In this document: piece after piece, positions 11,861-22,736 of the stretch | How positions within the stretch are numbered: position 1 is the stretch's first letter | Layout of the letters: each line of letters opens with the position of its first letter | Assembly (NCBI GenBank): GCA_023374025.1 | Contig: SIJG01000025.1 | Coordinates: 1,320,610 to 1,384,609, forward strand | Reading direction: 5' to 3' | Length of the DNA stretch: 64,000 bases | Source: Heterodera schachtii | Taxonomy: Eukaryota > Nematoda > Chromadorea > Rhabditida > Heteroderidae | Program-made: the position numbers and the translations under genes | Notes under the pieces: model-generated | What the model was told of the DNA's origin: nothing | What the model saw: the letters and a program-made list of their open reading frames with translations, nothing else | Databases searched by the model: none

Positions 11861-12346
11861 TTCAAATTATATTTATACATTTCGCCAATTTTATATATTT
11901 TGTTTTGTTTTGTCTTTCCATTTTTGACACAATTTTCTACAACTTCGTCTTTGATCTTTTAAAATGATTTTATATTTTGTCTTCTCTTCTCGGCAATAAA
12001 TTTATAAAAATCTATCGCTTCGGACCCTTTGAATTGAATTTGAGTTTTGGTTTAATTGTTTTTAGTCTGCTTTTCCCAAAAGAGCAGTACTATATCAAAA
12101 AAAATTTTCAATAGTGTATAACGATTTTAAGTTTAATTTAATTCATTTTTATGCGTATTGTCATTATTCATTTTTTGCAAAAATATTTTTTGTCCAAATA
12201 AATAAAACTTGTTTATTTAATATTTTATTACATATATTGCAGCCATAATTATCAGGGAAATTATATTTTAATGTTTTGTAACTATTTTTAAATATTAATT
12301 TTTTCGATTTTTGCATTAAATCTCTTCTCCACCTGGTTTCAAATTT

Positions 12347-12494
12347 ATGGGTTTGATTGATCACATCGCAACTTTACGTTGGACGGACTAATTTTGCCTG
12401 GGCTGGCAAGCATTCACTGCAAACAATTACTCGAGAATGGAACCAATTTCATGTTCGAGAACGCTTTCCAGCAATTCAAAAGCGGATAATTTTT
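12347..12494 (+). pseudogene. Frameshifted copy of orphan exon
   Basis: Same sequence as the open exon at 8944-9088, with a 4-bp insertion (GACG) after CGTTGG that breaks the frame. The copy at 23337 shares this insertion, so both descend from one broken copy. Confidence 0.55.
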
Positions 12495-12728
12495 GGTAAT
12501 TACGTATTTGTGAGACCCTTAATTTTAAGATTTAATTCATGAAATTTTTGGCGCTGAACGCGAGCGAACCTTATTAGATTTTTTCAAAAATTTTGGATGT
12601 GGGCTCATAAAACATGGAAATAACAATATTTATTGAATGAAAAAGTTCTTTAGGTATTATTTTAATCAACGCATGAAAAAACATTTTTTGGATTTTGAAA
12701 AATTTTGAGCCCATTAATACCCTCAAAA

Positions 12729-13500
12729 TCAAATGGTCGAAATTGGGGCGTATTTCTTTTTCCACGTACTCAAAGTTCGACTTCCAATTCCCAATTTCTC
12801 TGCGATTTTAATGTCACCAATTTTCGGATTTCTTTCTTTGATTTTGAAATAATGCTTCACCTTTTGTAATTTGTCCTCATTAGTAGTATGCTCTTAAATG
12901 AGAAATTTATGAAATTCGCATTATAAAAAATTGCTTACTTTTATTATATTTTGGAACCAATTCCTTTTTCCATCTTCGAAATGTGTCATTCAGAAATGCC
13001 CAATTCCTTCACAAATTCTTTTTGTTTACGTTGGCCATATAAACTTTTAAATTCATTAAATCGTTTAATGAATTCTTTCTTTTTCTTTTCATAAAAACTT
13101 CTTTTCATCTTTTTAATTTTATTTAAATTCATATCTTTTTTCCATTTGTATATTTTTTGGCGATTTGCGCCTAATAATTTCCCAATTTTCGCCTCATTTT
13201 TGAAGCGGTTTTCACTTGGTATTTCCCTTTTTGCTTCAACTTTTCTTTAATTGCTTCAAATTTGCTAATTGTTTCTTTTTTTTGTTGATCAATTGGGTCT
13301 GTCCCCATTTCTTCACCCCTTTGATCAACTGCTGCTGTTTGTGCGTTCTTATTTGGCTCATTTTGCCCAATTTTAATTTCTTCATTTTTATTTTTGTCCC
13401 ATTCTTCGCCAAATATTTCATCAAAATTTGGTCGTATTTTGCCGGATTTAATTTCAAAAGCCATACAAAATATAATAAATATCAAATGGCATAAATTCAT
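12729..13500 (-). pseudogene. Secreted HTH family copy C, frameshifted
   Basis: The signal peptide, GKIRPNFDEIFGEEWD and the linker are intact. The frame is then lost near 13200, before HTH repeat 1, and a one-base insertion near 12989 disrupts HTH repeat 2. Exon 2 (12897-12729) is still readable and preserves the third repeat, KERNPKIGDIKIAEKLGI then LSTWKKKY. It is useful as a witness to the ancestral exon 2 that copy B lost. Promoter box at 13623-13660. Confidence 0.7.
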
Positions 13501-13622
13501 TTTTACTAGTCAGAATATTTTATATGATATTATGAATTATTACTTCAAATGAATTTGTTTAAATTTTTTTAATATCAATATTAATTTTATTATTGTTTTC
13601 TCTTTAAAAATCTTTGCCAACC

Positions 13623-13660
13623 TTAAATTTGCCACGTAATTCTGAGCAGTAAATCAATTT
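13623..13660 (-). promoter_or_regulatory. Conserved upstream box, copy C
   Basis: AAATTTGCCACGTAATTCTG...AAATCAATTTTTT on the plus strand, 123 bp before the copy C start. Retained although the coding region is broken, as expected for recent decay. Confidence 0.45.
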
Positions 13661-14433
13661 TTTACTTAATTTAATAAAAAAAAACTTCAGAGAAATTAAT
13701 TAATAATACTTTTTATATTTTTTATAAATTTGTTATTTTTAAGAGATTTGATTATAATCAACACATTCCAAAAATCACATTCACGAATTTGATGCAAATT
13801 TCTTTTTCCATCTGTTGAACGTTTGTTGCTTTCTTCATTTTTCTTTATTAAGCGTATTAAATAATTCTCCAAAGAGTTATAGTTTTTATTATGCAAAAAA
13901 TTGAAAAATATATGAATTTCATGAGTTTTATTTTCTAATTCTTTGGAGAATTATTTAATCGCTTAACATATGCTTATGATAGTTTCTAAACACTTGTGCT
14001 CCCGAATAACATTAATTTTATAAAAATTGGTAGAAAAAGAAAAAAGTTACGAACAAAAGATTAGTCCGTCGGCGAGTTGACATGTACCCTGGGAATAACT
14101 ACTAACTAGGCCACATGAAAAAATTGTTAAAATTGGTGAACAGCCAAAGAATTTGTTCATTTAAATAAATCAATGGGTTCTCATCATTTACAATTGGGCC
14201 CGGATTTTATGTGGCGAATAATTTAAACAAATGCATAAAAAGGTGATTTTTAGCATGTATTGTGATGAATTTTTATTTATTTTTTTAAATTTGGGTGAAA
14301 TTTATAAACAAATTAAAAAGTTTCTGTGAAAATTTTTAAACTGATTTTGCCGAAAAATTATTTTTCTCAAATTTTGTATTATAAACAAAAGAAAGTTTTG
14401 AATTCCAAAGAATGAACTTTTGAAATATCCAGA

Positions 14434-15236
14434 TCATATTTTCGATATTGATGATGCAAATTTCTTTTTCCATCTGCGCAGTGTTTCACATGCAATTCCC
14501 AATTTCTTTGCAATTTTTGCGTCAACAATTTTTGGATTTCTTTCTTTTATTTCAAAATATTGCTTCATCTTTTGTAATTTGTTCTCATTTGAGTATTTAC
14601 TTTGTGCTTAAAATATTAATTTTAATTTAAATTAAAATTTTTCTTACTTTTATTGTATTTTGGCAACAATTCTTTTTTCCATCTTCGAAATGTGTCTTCA
14701 GAAATGCCCAATTCCTTCACAAATTCTTTCTGTTTGTGTTGGCCATTTAAATTTTTAAATTCATCAATTCTTTCAACAAATTCATTCTTTTTCTCTTCAT
14801 AAAAATTCTTATTCATTATTTTAATTTTTGTTTTATTTAAATTCAATTCTTTTTTCCATTTGTATATTTTTTGGCGATGTGCGCCTAATAATTTTCCAAT
14901 TTTCGTCTCAATTTTGTCGTTCTTTTTCCATTGGTATATTCCTTTTTGCTTCAATTTTTCTTTAATTGCTTCAAATTTTTGAATTATTTTTCTTTTTTTT
15001 TGATCATTTGGTTCATCATCCTTTTTTTGATCACTTTTGATAACATTTTCATTGGAATATTCACTCATTTGATCAATTGATTCGACTCCATTTTCATTTT
15101 CTTCTCTGATTTCTTCACTTTCATTTTTGTCCCATTCTTTGCCAAATATTTCAACAAAATTTGGTCGGATTTTGCCGGATTCAAACTTATAAATAAAGCA
15201 AAATATAAAAAATATTTTAAGCCATAAACTATTCAT
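14434..15236 (-). CDS. Secreted HTH-repeat protein, copy D (intact reference)
   Basis: Exons 15236-14648 and 14606-14434, predicted 253 residues with no frame break. Hydrophobic signal peptide 1-20; GKIRPNFVEIFGKEWD at 21-36; acidic Asn/Gln-rich linker to about residue 85; HTH-like repeats at about 112-131 (KIGKLLGAHRQKIYKWKKEL), 169-190 (KEFVKELGISEDTFRRWKKEL) and 227-246 (KIAKKLGIACETLRRWKKKF). Each repeat ends in a W-K-K core. Lysine is very frequent. The architecture combines secretion with putative DNA binding, which suggests a parasitism effector acting in host nuclei, but no known effector is recognised. The upstream box sits 97 bp before the start at 15333-15370. The intron is only 41 bp. 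Confidence 0.8.
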
Positions 15237-15332
15237 TTTACTTTTGGCAAGTCGAATTTATTGCATTAAATGAATTTATTTAGTGTTTTTTAGGTTTTAA
15301 TATAAATATTCATTTTATTATTTTTACAAACA

Positions 15333-15370
15333 TTAAATTTGCCACGTAATTCCGAGCAATTAAATCAATT
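15333..15370 (-). promoter_or_regulatory. Conserved upstream box, copy D
   Basis: AAATTTGCCACGTAATTCCG...AAATCAATTTTTT on the plus strand, the reference version of the box. Embedded in otherwise diverged AT-rich flank. Confidence 0.5.
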
Positions 15371-16160
15371 TTTTACTCTATCTTTAAAAAAAAGATTTTT
15401 GCAAAAAAATGAAATTAATAATAATATTTTTTTTATTAAAATTTATTTCTATTTATTTTTTTTCACACTTGGTCAAATAGTTCAGCAAAATATAATCGGC
15501 TTTTAATATGATTTTCAAAATTGAGAGTTAAACTCGTTTTTTCCTTCAATTTTACAGTTAAAATTATTCATTTAATTGCACTATAAAAAATAAATGAAAT
15601 TCTATTCTTCTTCTGGTACAAATATTGAAGAAGAGAGAGTTTCATGAATTTTAACCACATCCGCAGCATCCTCCTCCTTTATGGTTTAATTTGACGGATC
15701 TCAAATTCTGTGATCGTCCATGGGTCAGCTATGGGATAAACCTAGTCACTTCCACTCAAAAATTTCAAATTAAATTGAAAATTAGGAAGATTTGGTCGGC
15801 AGTTTTACAAAAAATGCCATTTTTGAGAATTTTACCAAAAATCAGCATAAATCTTTTTGACTCTTAACTTTCCGATTTGTTTTTTTTATAATATAAAGAA
15901 AAAAGCAGATAAATTTTTGGTACTTACGTATTTCTTGAGCCCCTAATTTTTAAGATTTAATTCATGAAGTTTTTGGCGCTGAACGAGAGCGATAATTAGA
16001 TTTTTCAAAAATTTAGAGACTGGCGGGTCATAAACTTGGAAATAACAATAGTTATTGGATGAAAAACTTTTAGGAATATGAATCAACGCATGCAAAACTT
16101 TTTTGGGTTAACCAAAAATATTTTGAGCCGATTAATACCCACAAAATCAAATGGTCAAAA
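15371..16160. other. Intergenic repeat debris
   Basis: No gene. 15950-16160 is a diverged copy of the 3' flank seen near 9110-9320, 12525-12735 and 23495-23715 (TTAATTCATGAA...GCGCTGAACG...), so a duplication unit once extended here. Confidence 0.5.
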
Positions 16161-16162
16161 TT

Positions 16163-16300
16163 TAAGCAAATTGCTTTTTCCACTTTTTCAAAGTTGTTCT
16201 CCCAATTTCAAATTTCTCTGCACTTTTTATTTCATTAATTTTCGGATTTCTTTCCTTGGTTGTGATATATTGCTACATCTTTTGTAATTTGGGTTCATTT
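16163..16300 (-). pseudogene. Degenerate exon-2 fragment of the HTH family
   Basis: On the minus strand the third HTH repeat is recognisable (KERNPKI, then TTLKKWKKQFA before a stop), with an internal stop codon after LQKM. No matching exon 1 is present next to it. Confidence 0.55.
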
Positions 16301-16404
16301 GAATATTTATTATAAAATTATGCCAGAAAATTTCACAAAATTTATGATTAAATTATGGAATAAAATAAAATTATGCATGACCTCAAAATGAGACATTCAT
16401 ACAA

Positions 16405-16560
16405 ATAAAAACAGGTGCTAGTGCGTATCGTAAAAAAGGCCACCCATGCTGCGCGTTTCGTAAAACGGCCAGCGCGTTTCGTAAAAGGGTCAGCCATAAA
16501 ACTACTACCCATGCGCGTTTCGTAAAAGGGCCAGCGCGTTTCGTAAAAAGGCTAGTAGAT
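16405..16560. repeat. Short tandem repeat GCGTTTCGTAAAAGGGCCA
   Basis: Five imperfect units of about 19-20 bp centred on GCGTTTCGTAAAA. Followed at 16600-17000 by C-rich low-complexity DNA whose long open frames (Pro-rich) are composition artefacts. Confidence 0.7.
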
Positions 16561-17002
16561 ATAGGGCGCACTCTTTGCGGGCCCTATTCGACTTTTTTTA
16601 GCTGGACCTTGGGGTTGGTTGGCCAAGCGGTGTTCACTGGGCCTATTTGCGCCCTCCCCTCCCCCCGCACCAACACAAGCGTTTGTCCCCCCCCCCCCAC
16701 CCCCACCCCCCCCCCCCCCGCCGCCCCCTCTGCCCCGTTTGTCTCTTCTTTGGCACTTTGCGGGCCCTATTCAACTTTTTTTTGCTTAACTTGCGTTGGC
16801 CAGCAGCCCCCCTCCCCCCTCCGCTTCCTCCACCGACAGAACATTTTTTCGTCGTGTTTTTGCCCCCCGCCCCCCCCCCCGCCCTTCCACTGTGTTCGGC
16901 TCGCTGTTATTGCCAACCGTTCACTGGGCCTATTCAGTTTTTGTGCCCCCCCCCCTCCCCTCCCCCGCGCTCCCCTCCCTTCCTCGTTAACCGGCAAGTT
17001 GG

Positions 17003-17233
17003 TCCGTCTGAATTAGGGGGGGGGGGTGGGGGAGGGGAAGTGTTTCGGGTAGGATTATGCAGCAATAAGACGTGTTCAGTTGGGAGAGGGGGGGGGGTGG
17101 GGGAGAGGAAGTGTTTCGGGTAGGATTATGAAGCAATAGGACGTGTTCAGTGGGAGGTGGGGGGAGGGGAAGTGTTTCGGATAGGATTATGAAGCAATAG
17201 GACGTGTTCAGTGGGAGGTGGGGGCTATAAAAG
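17003..17233 (+). promoter_or_regulatory. GC-rich triple-repeat promoter with TATA box
   Basis: Three tandem units of about 62 bp (core GTGTTTCGG, TAGGATTATG, GTGTTCAGT) separated by G-runs lead directly to CTATAAAAGGC; TATAAAAG is at 17226-17233. The ATG of the coiled-coil gene is 52 bp downstream. The composition contrasts sharply with the surrounding AT-rich DNA. The arrangement is that of a focused TATA promoter with repeated upstream elements; function is inferred. Confidence 0.55.
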
Positions 17234-17284
17234 GCAAACAGAACGCTTGCCATTTTTTTCTCGTTTTTTCACGACTTCGCTGGA

Positions 17285-18581
17285 ATGGACAATAACGACG
17301 TTTTTTGTGAAATGCAGAAGATCTTTGATTCGGCTGCGCGGAAGGCGAGGGAACTGTTGCATAAGGAGCGTGCTAGCACCGAAGAAGCAAACTGTGTCCA
17401 ATTGCGCATGAAAAGAGTGCACGAATTAGAGAAGGAAGCTTTTGAGGCAAAAATAAAAAAGCTGGAAAGTGAAGTGGAAGAGTTCAAAGAAGAAAAGGCC
17501 AAAAAGACTCTATTTGCTGATGAGGTGCAGGCGGCTTACGTGCGCTGTTTTCATCCAAATAGTGCCAAGTGATGAAGTTTTTCATACCGTTATAATTGTG
17601 GGTGCCGTGAGCGTTTTTGTCCACTCAAAAATTGATTTTAAATTCGGCCCCGCTTTCCTTTTGAATTAATTTGGCCCCCCAAAAATGTGCAAATGTTAAT
17701 GATTATAGTTGTGGGTGGCGTGAGGGTTTTTGTCCACTCAAAAAATGCTTCATTTGGATTAGAAAGATCGCCATCTTTTTTTCGATCACCGGCTCATTTG
17801 CCACTTCACGTAAGGACGTTACCGTTCAACACACACCTTGATTTTTTTATTTCTACAGGAAAAAATAGACGGCCATTTACAGACCCATACTGATCATTCG
17901 GAGCCAAACGAAGTAATCAGCCTCTTCAATGAGAAGATTGGCGTTTGAAAGTACTCATACCGCTCTATGGTCAAGGCATGCAGAGAATGTTTGTTTCATT
18001 GAACCCACTATTATAATTCATCAAAATTTGGGCCAATTTTGGACAGAACGGGCACCCACATTTATAAGCATCAAATTTGAACAGTAGGAAAGTACCGAGT
18101 ATTGTCCAAAAATTCGGTACACCCAAAAACACAGCCGCCGATACACAGCCGGCCAAAAACACAGCGGGCCGAAACACAGCCGAGACATAACACAGCCGGG
18201 ATAAATTTTTTTTTAATTTACTAAGAATTTTCAAAAAAATTTCCAAAAAATTCGTTGAAAATTTCTTGAAAAATTTCTAAGTTAGAAAAATTTTTTAAAA
18301 ATTTATTCCCGGCTGTGTTATGTCTCGGCTGTGTTTCGGCCCGCTGTGTTTTGGCCGGCTGTGTTTCGGCGGCTGTGTTTTGTCCGGTTCCGCCAAAAAT
18401 TATCTATTAAATTAAGAATCCAAGTCAGCTGAAAAACTTGCTTTCTTCCGACGAGTCCATTCCGAGCGGAAGCGCGACGAAACTTGTTGAACGCCTATCG
18501 GCGATCGTGCATGACGAAGAAATCGGTGAATTGTTCATCAGAGCATTATCGCCCGAGAAGCCCGTGGACATCATATTGTAG
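17285..18581 (+). CDS. Coiled-coil protein, unrecognised, 3 exons
   Basis: Exons 17285-17524, 17859-17942 and 18417-18581 join in phase 0 to a predicted 162-residue protein. Residues 10-80 are a charged coiled coil with AARKARELLHKERA and heptads through KKLESEVEEFKEEKAKK. Exon 2 encodes EVISLFNEKIG. Exon 3 encodes NPSQLKNLLSSDESIPSG and ends PEKPVDIIL. Exon 2-3 borders are GT-AG. If exon 1 is not spliced, a 95-residue single-exon product is the alternative. No signal peptide. Intron 2 contains the fold-back at 18112-18400. It could be the 5' part of the PRC1-like gene downstream; no named family is recognised. Confidence 0.5.
17585..17760. repeat. Dispersed TATAATTGTGGGTGCC repeat
   Basis: Two copies in tandem orientation at about 17590 and 17700, each followed by CGTGAG and TTTTTGTCCACTCAAAAA. 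Related copies lie at 18050 (inverted), 19370 and 19430. Probable terminal motif of a small MITE family in intron 1. Confidence 0.5.
18112..18400. mobile_element. Fold-back element built of ACACAGCCG repeats
   Basis: Two arms of about 140 bp are near-perfect reverse complements around a centre near 18258. Each arm is made of 4-5 units of CACAGCCGGCC/ACACAGCC. It would form a long hairpin. Located in an intron of the coiled-coil gene. Confidence 0.75.
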
Positions 18582-18758
18582 GAATGCATTAATCCATAAG
18601 GAGAGACGTAGTTTTTTGCTGTTATTATTTTCCAAGACCTAAATTGGCATAATTTGTAGCCAGATTAAAATATATTTTTCAATGATAAATTTTAAATGTA
18701 TGTTGTAAGAAATAATACCATCCTCCTCCTTTCCAATTGAGTTTCAAAAAATCATGCA

Positions 18759-19178
18759 TTGAAAAAAAATGCATTTAAATTAAAAAACATTCAAGAGGAG
18801 TTCATGGAAATCTGGAACCAAGTAAATATGGACGAAAAAACACGTAAAGATCGGGCAGACCAAATTTGCGGACATTTCCAAAATTTGTTGGTAAAGATTA
18901 AGAACGCTGAAGAAGAGGTGAATTTTAAGGGTACACTTCATTTCCCCTACCCCAAATTTAGATGGTCAAAAAAGTTATCAGTGACATAAGCACACTTAAA
19001 GAAACGGTTTCAACTCTCAAAACCTTTCTTGGAATTGATTCATCAAACGATGAAAGTTCTTCAATTAACTCAATTGACTTGGTATCTAGAAATAATTTTC
19101 ATAAATACTCTTATTTAGGCCAAGGCTTTACACGCTGAAAAAGCGAAACCAGAAGCTATGAAAAAAAGCTCATTGTGA
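18759..19178 (+). pseudogene. PRC1/Ase1/MAP65-like N-terminal fragment
   Basis: Three phase-0 exons (18759-18917, 18962-19081, 19119-19178) encode 112 residues and then a stop. The run EIWNQVNMDEKTRKDRADQI followed by CGHFQNLLVKI and AEEE matches the start of the PRC1/Ase1/MAP65 family of microtubule-bundling proteins (EIW..IG....R..R...V..H...LL..M..EEE). The next exon, VKKVISDISTLKETVSTLK, fits the coiled coil that follows. The spectrin-like and microtubule-binding parts are absent, so this is a truncated gene or a very short paralogue. Confidence 0.5.
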
Positions 19179-20160
19179 AAAGTGATCTGTGAATAACTTT
19201 TTTGTTGCGTTCATTTCACGTTGGATTTAATTTGACCCTAAAGAGTACCAAAAAGAAAAAAGTGATGCCCTAAGAATTTTGATGATTTGGGTGTCTAAAA
19301 CCAAAAAAAAACTTGCAAAATTCTCATCCTCCATGTGCAATTTGTTGCTCGGCCCATTCTCTCGCCAAATTATAATTGTTGGTGCCCTGTGTCGTCCCAA
19401 ACTTCGATAATTACAATCCAATTCGACGTTTATAATTGTGGGTGCCTAATACATGAAATTTTTATCGCTTTCTGCTGCGGTCGGGTCACATTTCCAAAGG
19501 GGAGAGAGACGAGGGAGGTTGGGAAGCAATCAAAAAATGTGCCGAGATTTATGTAGCGGCATACCGACTTAAGAGAAGCCGGGGATTCCCAAAGTAAATC
19601 GCCCTTGTTCGAGGGGTACACCCAAAAATCTCGAGGCGAAATCTCGCCGCCCGGAATCTCTCGCCGAGTCAAAATCTCTTTGGAAACATTTTATTTCTTT
19701 TTTTAGGTCTAAACACATATTAGAAATTTTTTTTTCTATATTATGCTTAGATGTTTAAAACTGACGAGTTAACAAAAAATTCTTAATCTACGTAAATTCT
19801 CTAAATGCAAAGAGAAATACGCACAATCATTTTATAATTATCATAATTTTTAAATATGTTATGTAATTTCTAAAAAAAGGCGTTTTTACAATGAAAATTT
19901 TAGTTGTATTATATTCGAGATTTGAATATCCTTAAATTAAATAATTTTATTAACCTAAAAGTTTTTTAATAGCTCTGCATTTAGTTACAAAAATCAGCAT
20001 CCCTTGAATATCATTTTTGTACATATAAATTGATTGTCATTTGTGAACCCTTGGACCAATGAATCGCCAAAAACCAAATTTACCAATTAATTTTTAAAAA
20101 CAACTAGATTTTCCTTTATTTTTTTTAAATCAAAATGAAGCTTTTCAGGTCACAAATCAC

Positions 20161-20316
20161 TCAAAATTTCGCCATTTCCTGATCCACGTGGAAAGGAAAA
20201 AAATGAAAACGAATCCCAACAACCGCTAAACTTAATGTCCATTCAATTATCTTATCAACAAAACCGCCAATTTCATTCAAATTCGCGCCAAAGTTATCGC
20301 GGACGAACATTTGGCA
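20161..20316 (+). other. Possible exon fragment (Gln/Asn/Arg-rich)
   Basis: An open frame with PDPRGKEKNENESQQPLN and QLSYQQNRQFHSNSRQSYRG reads like protein-coding, possibly gag-like, sequence. It follows an AG acceptor (CTTTTCAG) and ends in the adjacent repeat element. No partner exons were found. Confidence 0.25.
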
Positions 20317-21037
20317 CTGTGGGTCAAGCCCGGGGGGCGGAAGTTTGGGCACCGGGAAGTTTGGGCACCAGGAAGTTTGGGCACCAGAAATTTGGGCACC
20401 GGGAAGTTTGGGCACCAAATTAAAGAGTTAAAAAATAAATATATTTTTAATTGTCTATAAATTGCAACCATCTAATTTAAAAGCAAAGAAAGTTTAATCA
20501 AGTTAAGAAATAGAAAGTTTTTTATCGAATATTCATTCGATTAAGCATGCTTATTTGCTAAACTCATTACCATTAATTCAATATCAATGCCATACATATG
20601 TATTATTTATAACTTATAACATTACAACGCTCAGTATGTTTAAGACTTAAAGTTTATGAGTTTAAACAAAATTAGACGGGTTTTGTTATTTCTAAGCCGG
20701 TATTCAGGTCTAAGTCCAAACAGAAACTAATACACGTTTAACTCTACGTATAAACAACCGTAAGAATTGACTAAATAATAAGATTGCCAGGTTTCCATAC
20801 ATAAATTTTTTCATTTTCATATAATTTTTAAGACACAAGGGTTGCTAAAATTTACTAAATTTTAATGATTTATATAACATTTTATTTATTTATTTTGTTT
20901 TATTTTTTTGAAATCCTCCCTCTGGTGCCCAAACTTCCCGGTGCCCAAATTTCTGGTGCTCAAATTTCTGGTGCCCAAACTTCCTGCTGCCCAAACTTCC
21001 CGGTGCCCAAACTTCATGTCGCCTCAAGCCCTGTGTC
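20317..21037. mobile_element. Inverted-repeat element with GTGCCCAAACTTCCCG arrays
   Basis: Left end: GGTCAAGCCCGG, then five units of GGAAGTTTGGGCACC at 20338-20418. Right end at 20927-21018: six inverted units of the same repeat, then CTCAAGCCCTG. About 500 bp of AT-rich interior with no coding signal. Confidence 0.65.
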
Positions 21038-21724
21038 AGACAAAATTGACCATAACGCCAAATAGCGCAATTGGCTTAAATTTTTGCTCGCTAATTTTAA
21101 ATTTACACTGGAAAATGCCTTTTTTTGTATTTTTTATTTTGATCGCTATAACTTTCTTCATCTCAAACTAAATTGAACAAGTTTGGTATCTAAAAAAAGT
21201 TTTTGGAAAGGAGAATCTTTTTCTAAGCGAATGCTAAGCAATTTGACATCTCAGAAAAAAGTTGTGGGAGTTTCAATTTTTCATTACGTTATAACTAAAG
21301 TCCTAGGCCGCTGTTTTTAACCAAAATGCGAAAATTTATTCTTTTTTAAATTTATTCTAAATGTCTAAAGTGATTTTATACTCTTGCAACCAAAGTTATT
21401 AGAATTTGCGAGTTCCGTGTTTTTTCATGTGTTAGAGACATGAAAATAGTTCGACAAAATGAGAGAAAAAGAAATGCAAATTTTTTTCATCCCGTTTTAG
21501 TAATGTTCTAGGCCGAAATTATTAATCAAAACACTGAAAGTTTGTTAATTTTTCTTTTCTCTATCGATGTGCAAATTTTGAAGAAAATCTGTAAGGCGAA
21601 AAAAAAGTTGTATAGAGCGAAGTAAATGTTGTTTTTACATAATTAAAATGAAGAGATAGTACGCCAAAGTGAGAGAAATTACAAAGAAAAAGAAAATGAC
21701 GAGATAGTACTAGGCTTTTCTCTG

Positions 21725-21915
21725 CACAGTGGAGTTGACCTATAGTGATTTGGTGTTAACCAGCATTGGCGTGGCAATCGCGGAAATCCCCGATTTCAGC
21801 AAAATTCTCACAACGATTTCCGTTTTGGGACCCATCACGGAGGTCCATACCCACCCAAAAGGGGCCGTTTCTCATAAATTATTGTTTTATTGTCTTAATC
21901 TCTCCAGGTATTGTT
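21725..21915 (+). other. Open frame with coding texture, unrecognised
   Basis: Reads VELTYSDLVLTSIGVAIAEI then PDFSKILTTISVLGPITEV, with GC content above its surroundings. The hydrophobic stretch could be a membrane segment. There is no clear splice context or family. It lies in the extra DNA of duplication copy 2. Confidence 0.25.
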
Positions 21916-22362
21916 GCTAAATACCTCAGACAAATATTTTTCCGCTATTTGCTTCTCATTTATTATTGTATTTTAGTTACAAAAATCAGCATCCCTTGAA
22001 TATCATTTTTGTACATATAAATTGGTTGTCATTTGTGAACCCTTTGACCAATGAATCGCCAAAAACCAAATTTACCAATTAATTTTTAAAAACAATTAGA
22101 TTTTCCTCTATTTTTTAAATTGTATTTTGCCTAAATTTGCTTAAAATAATTAGCGAATAAATGATTGACTATATTGTTTTAATTATTTGTACCAGCTATC
22201 GCCCTTTTCACGTCCCTTTTCATCATATCCCTCTCTCATTATATCCCCCCCCCCCTCCCTTCCCCGTTTTTCTTTGCTTTAGTTTCACCGACAGCATCAA
22301 CTCGCCACTTCTCGACAACAAATTCGGCGAGGACGCCTCTTCGGTCGCTGTGGGGGGAGTAC

Positions 22363-22736
22363 CAAGGGCGTAGGCAGGGGGGGGGGGGGGCTGAGGGGGC
22401 TAAAGCCCCCCCCCCGAAACCCAAAAAAGTAAAAATTTTTCAGTAAATTTTTTGAAATTTTAAGCAATTTACTTAACAAATTTGCATTAAAATACTCAAA
22501 AAGTTTTCCCGGCGGCGCCTATCAGCATCGCCGGACCCCCATTTTACCATATTTTTGAAAAATAGAGGCCAAAATGGCAAAAAATAGTAATTTTTGGGCG
22601 AAAAAGGTGAAAAATTTGTAAAAATACCCCCCTAATTTGGGATTTCAAAGAAGCAAAAACACACCCCTAAAAATCGAGTTTTTGACTTCAGCCCCTCCGC
22701 CCCCGCCCCGAAGCCAAGGGTCTGGCTACGCCCTTG
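22363..22736. mobile_element. hAT-type MITE, second copy
   Basis: Duplicate of the element at 11385-11753 at the equivalent place, so it was copied by the segmental duplication and did not transpose independently. Flanks are GGGAGTAC (22355-22362) and GGGAGGAC (22737-22744), one mismatch since duplication. Palindromic core at 22508-22537. Confidence 0.8.

Larger units (their letters stand above)
10454..13660. repeat. Segmental duplication, copy 1
   Basis: Near-identical to 19440-24700. Shared parts, in order: a GC-richer block at 10480-10720, AT-rich DNA, an hAT-like MITE, the orphan plus-strand exon, an HTH gene copy and its promoter box. Copy 2 carries about 1.86 kb of extra DNA at the point corresponding to about 11105 here. 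Confidence 0.8.

Noticed and set aside
16609..17253. Proline-rich and glycine-rich open frames on both strands
   Set aside because: Caused by C and G homopolymer runs; no domain, and the G-rich part fits better as a promoter repeat.
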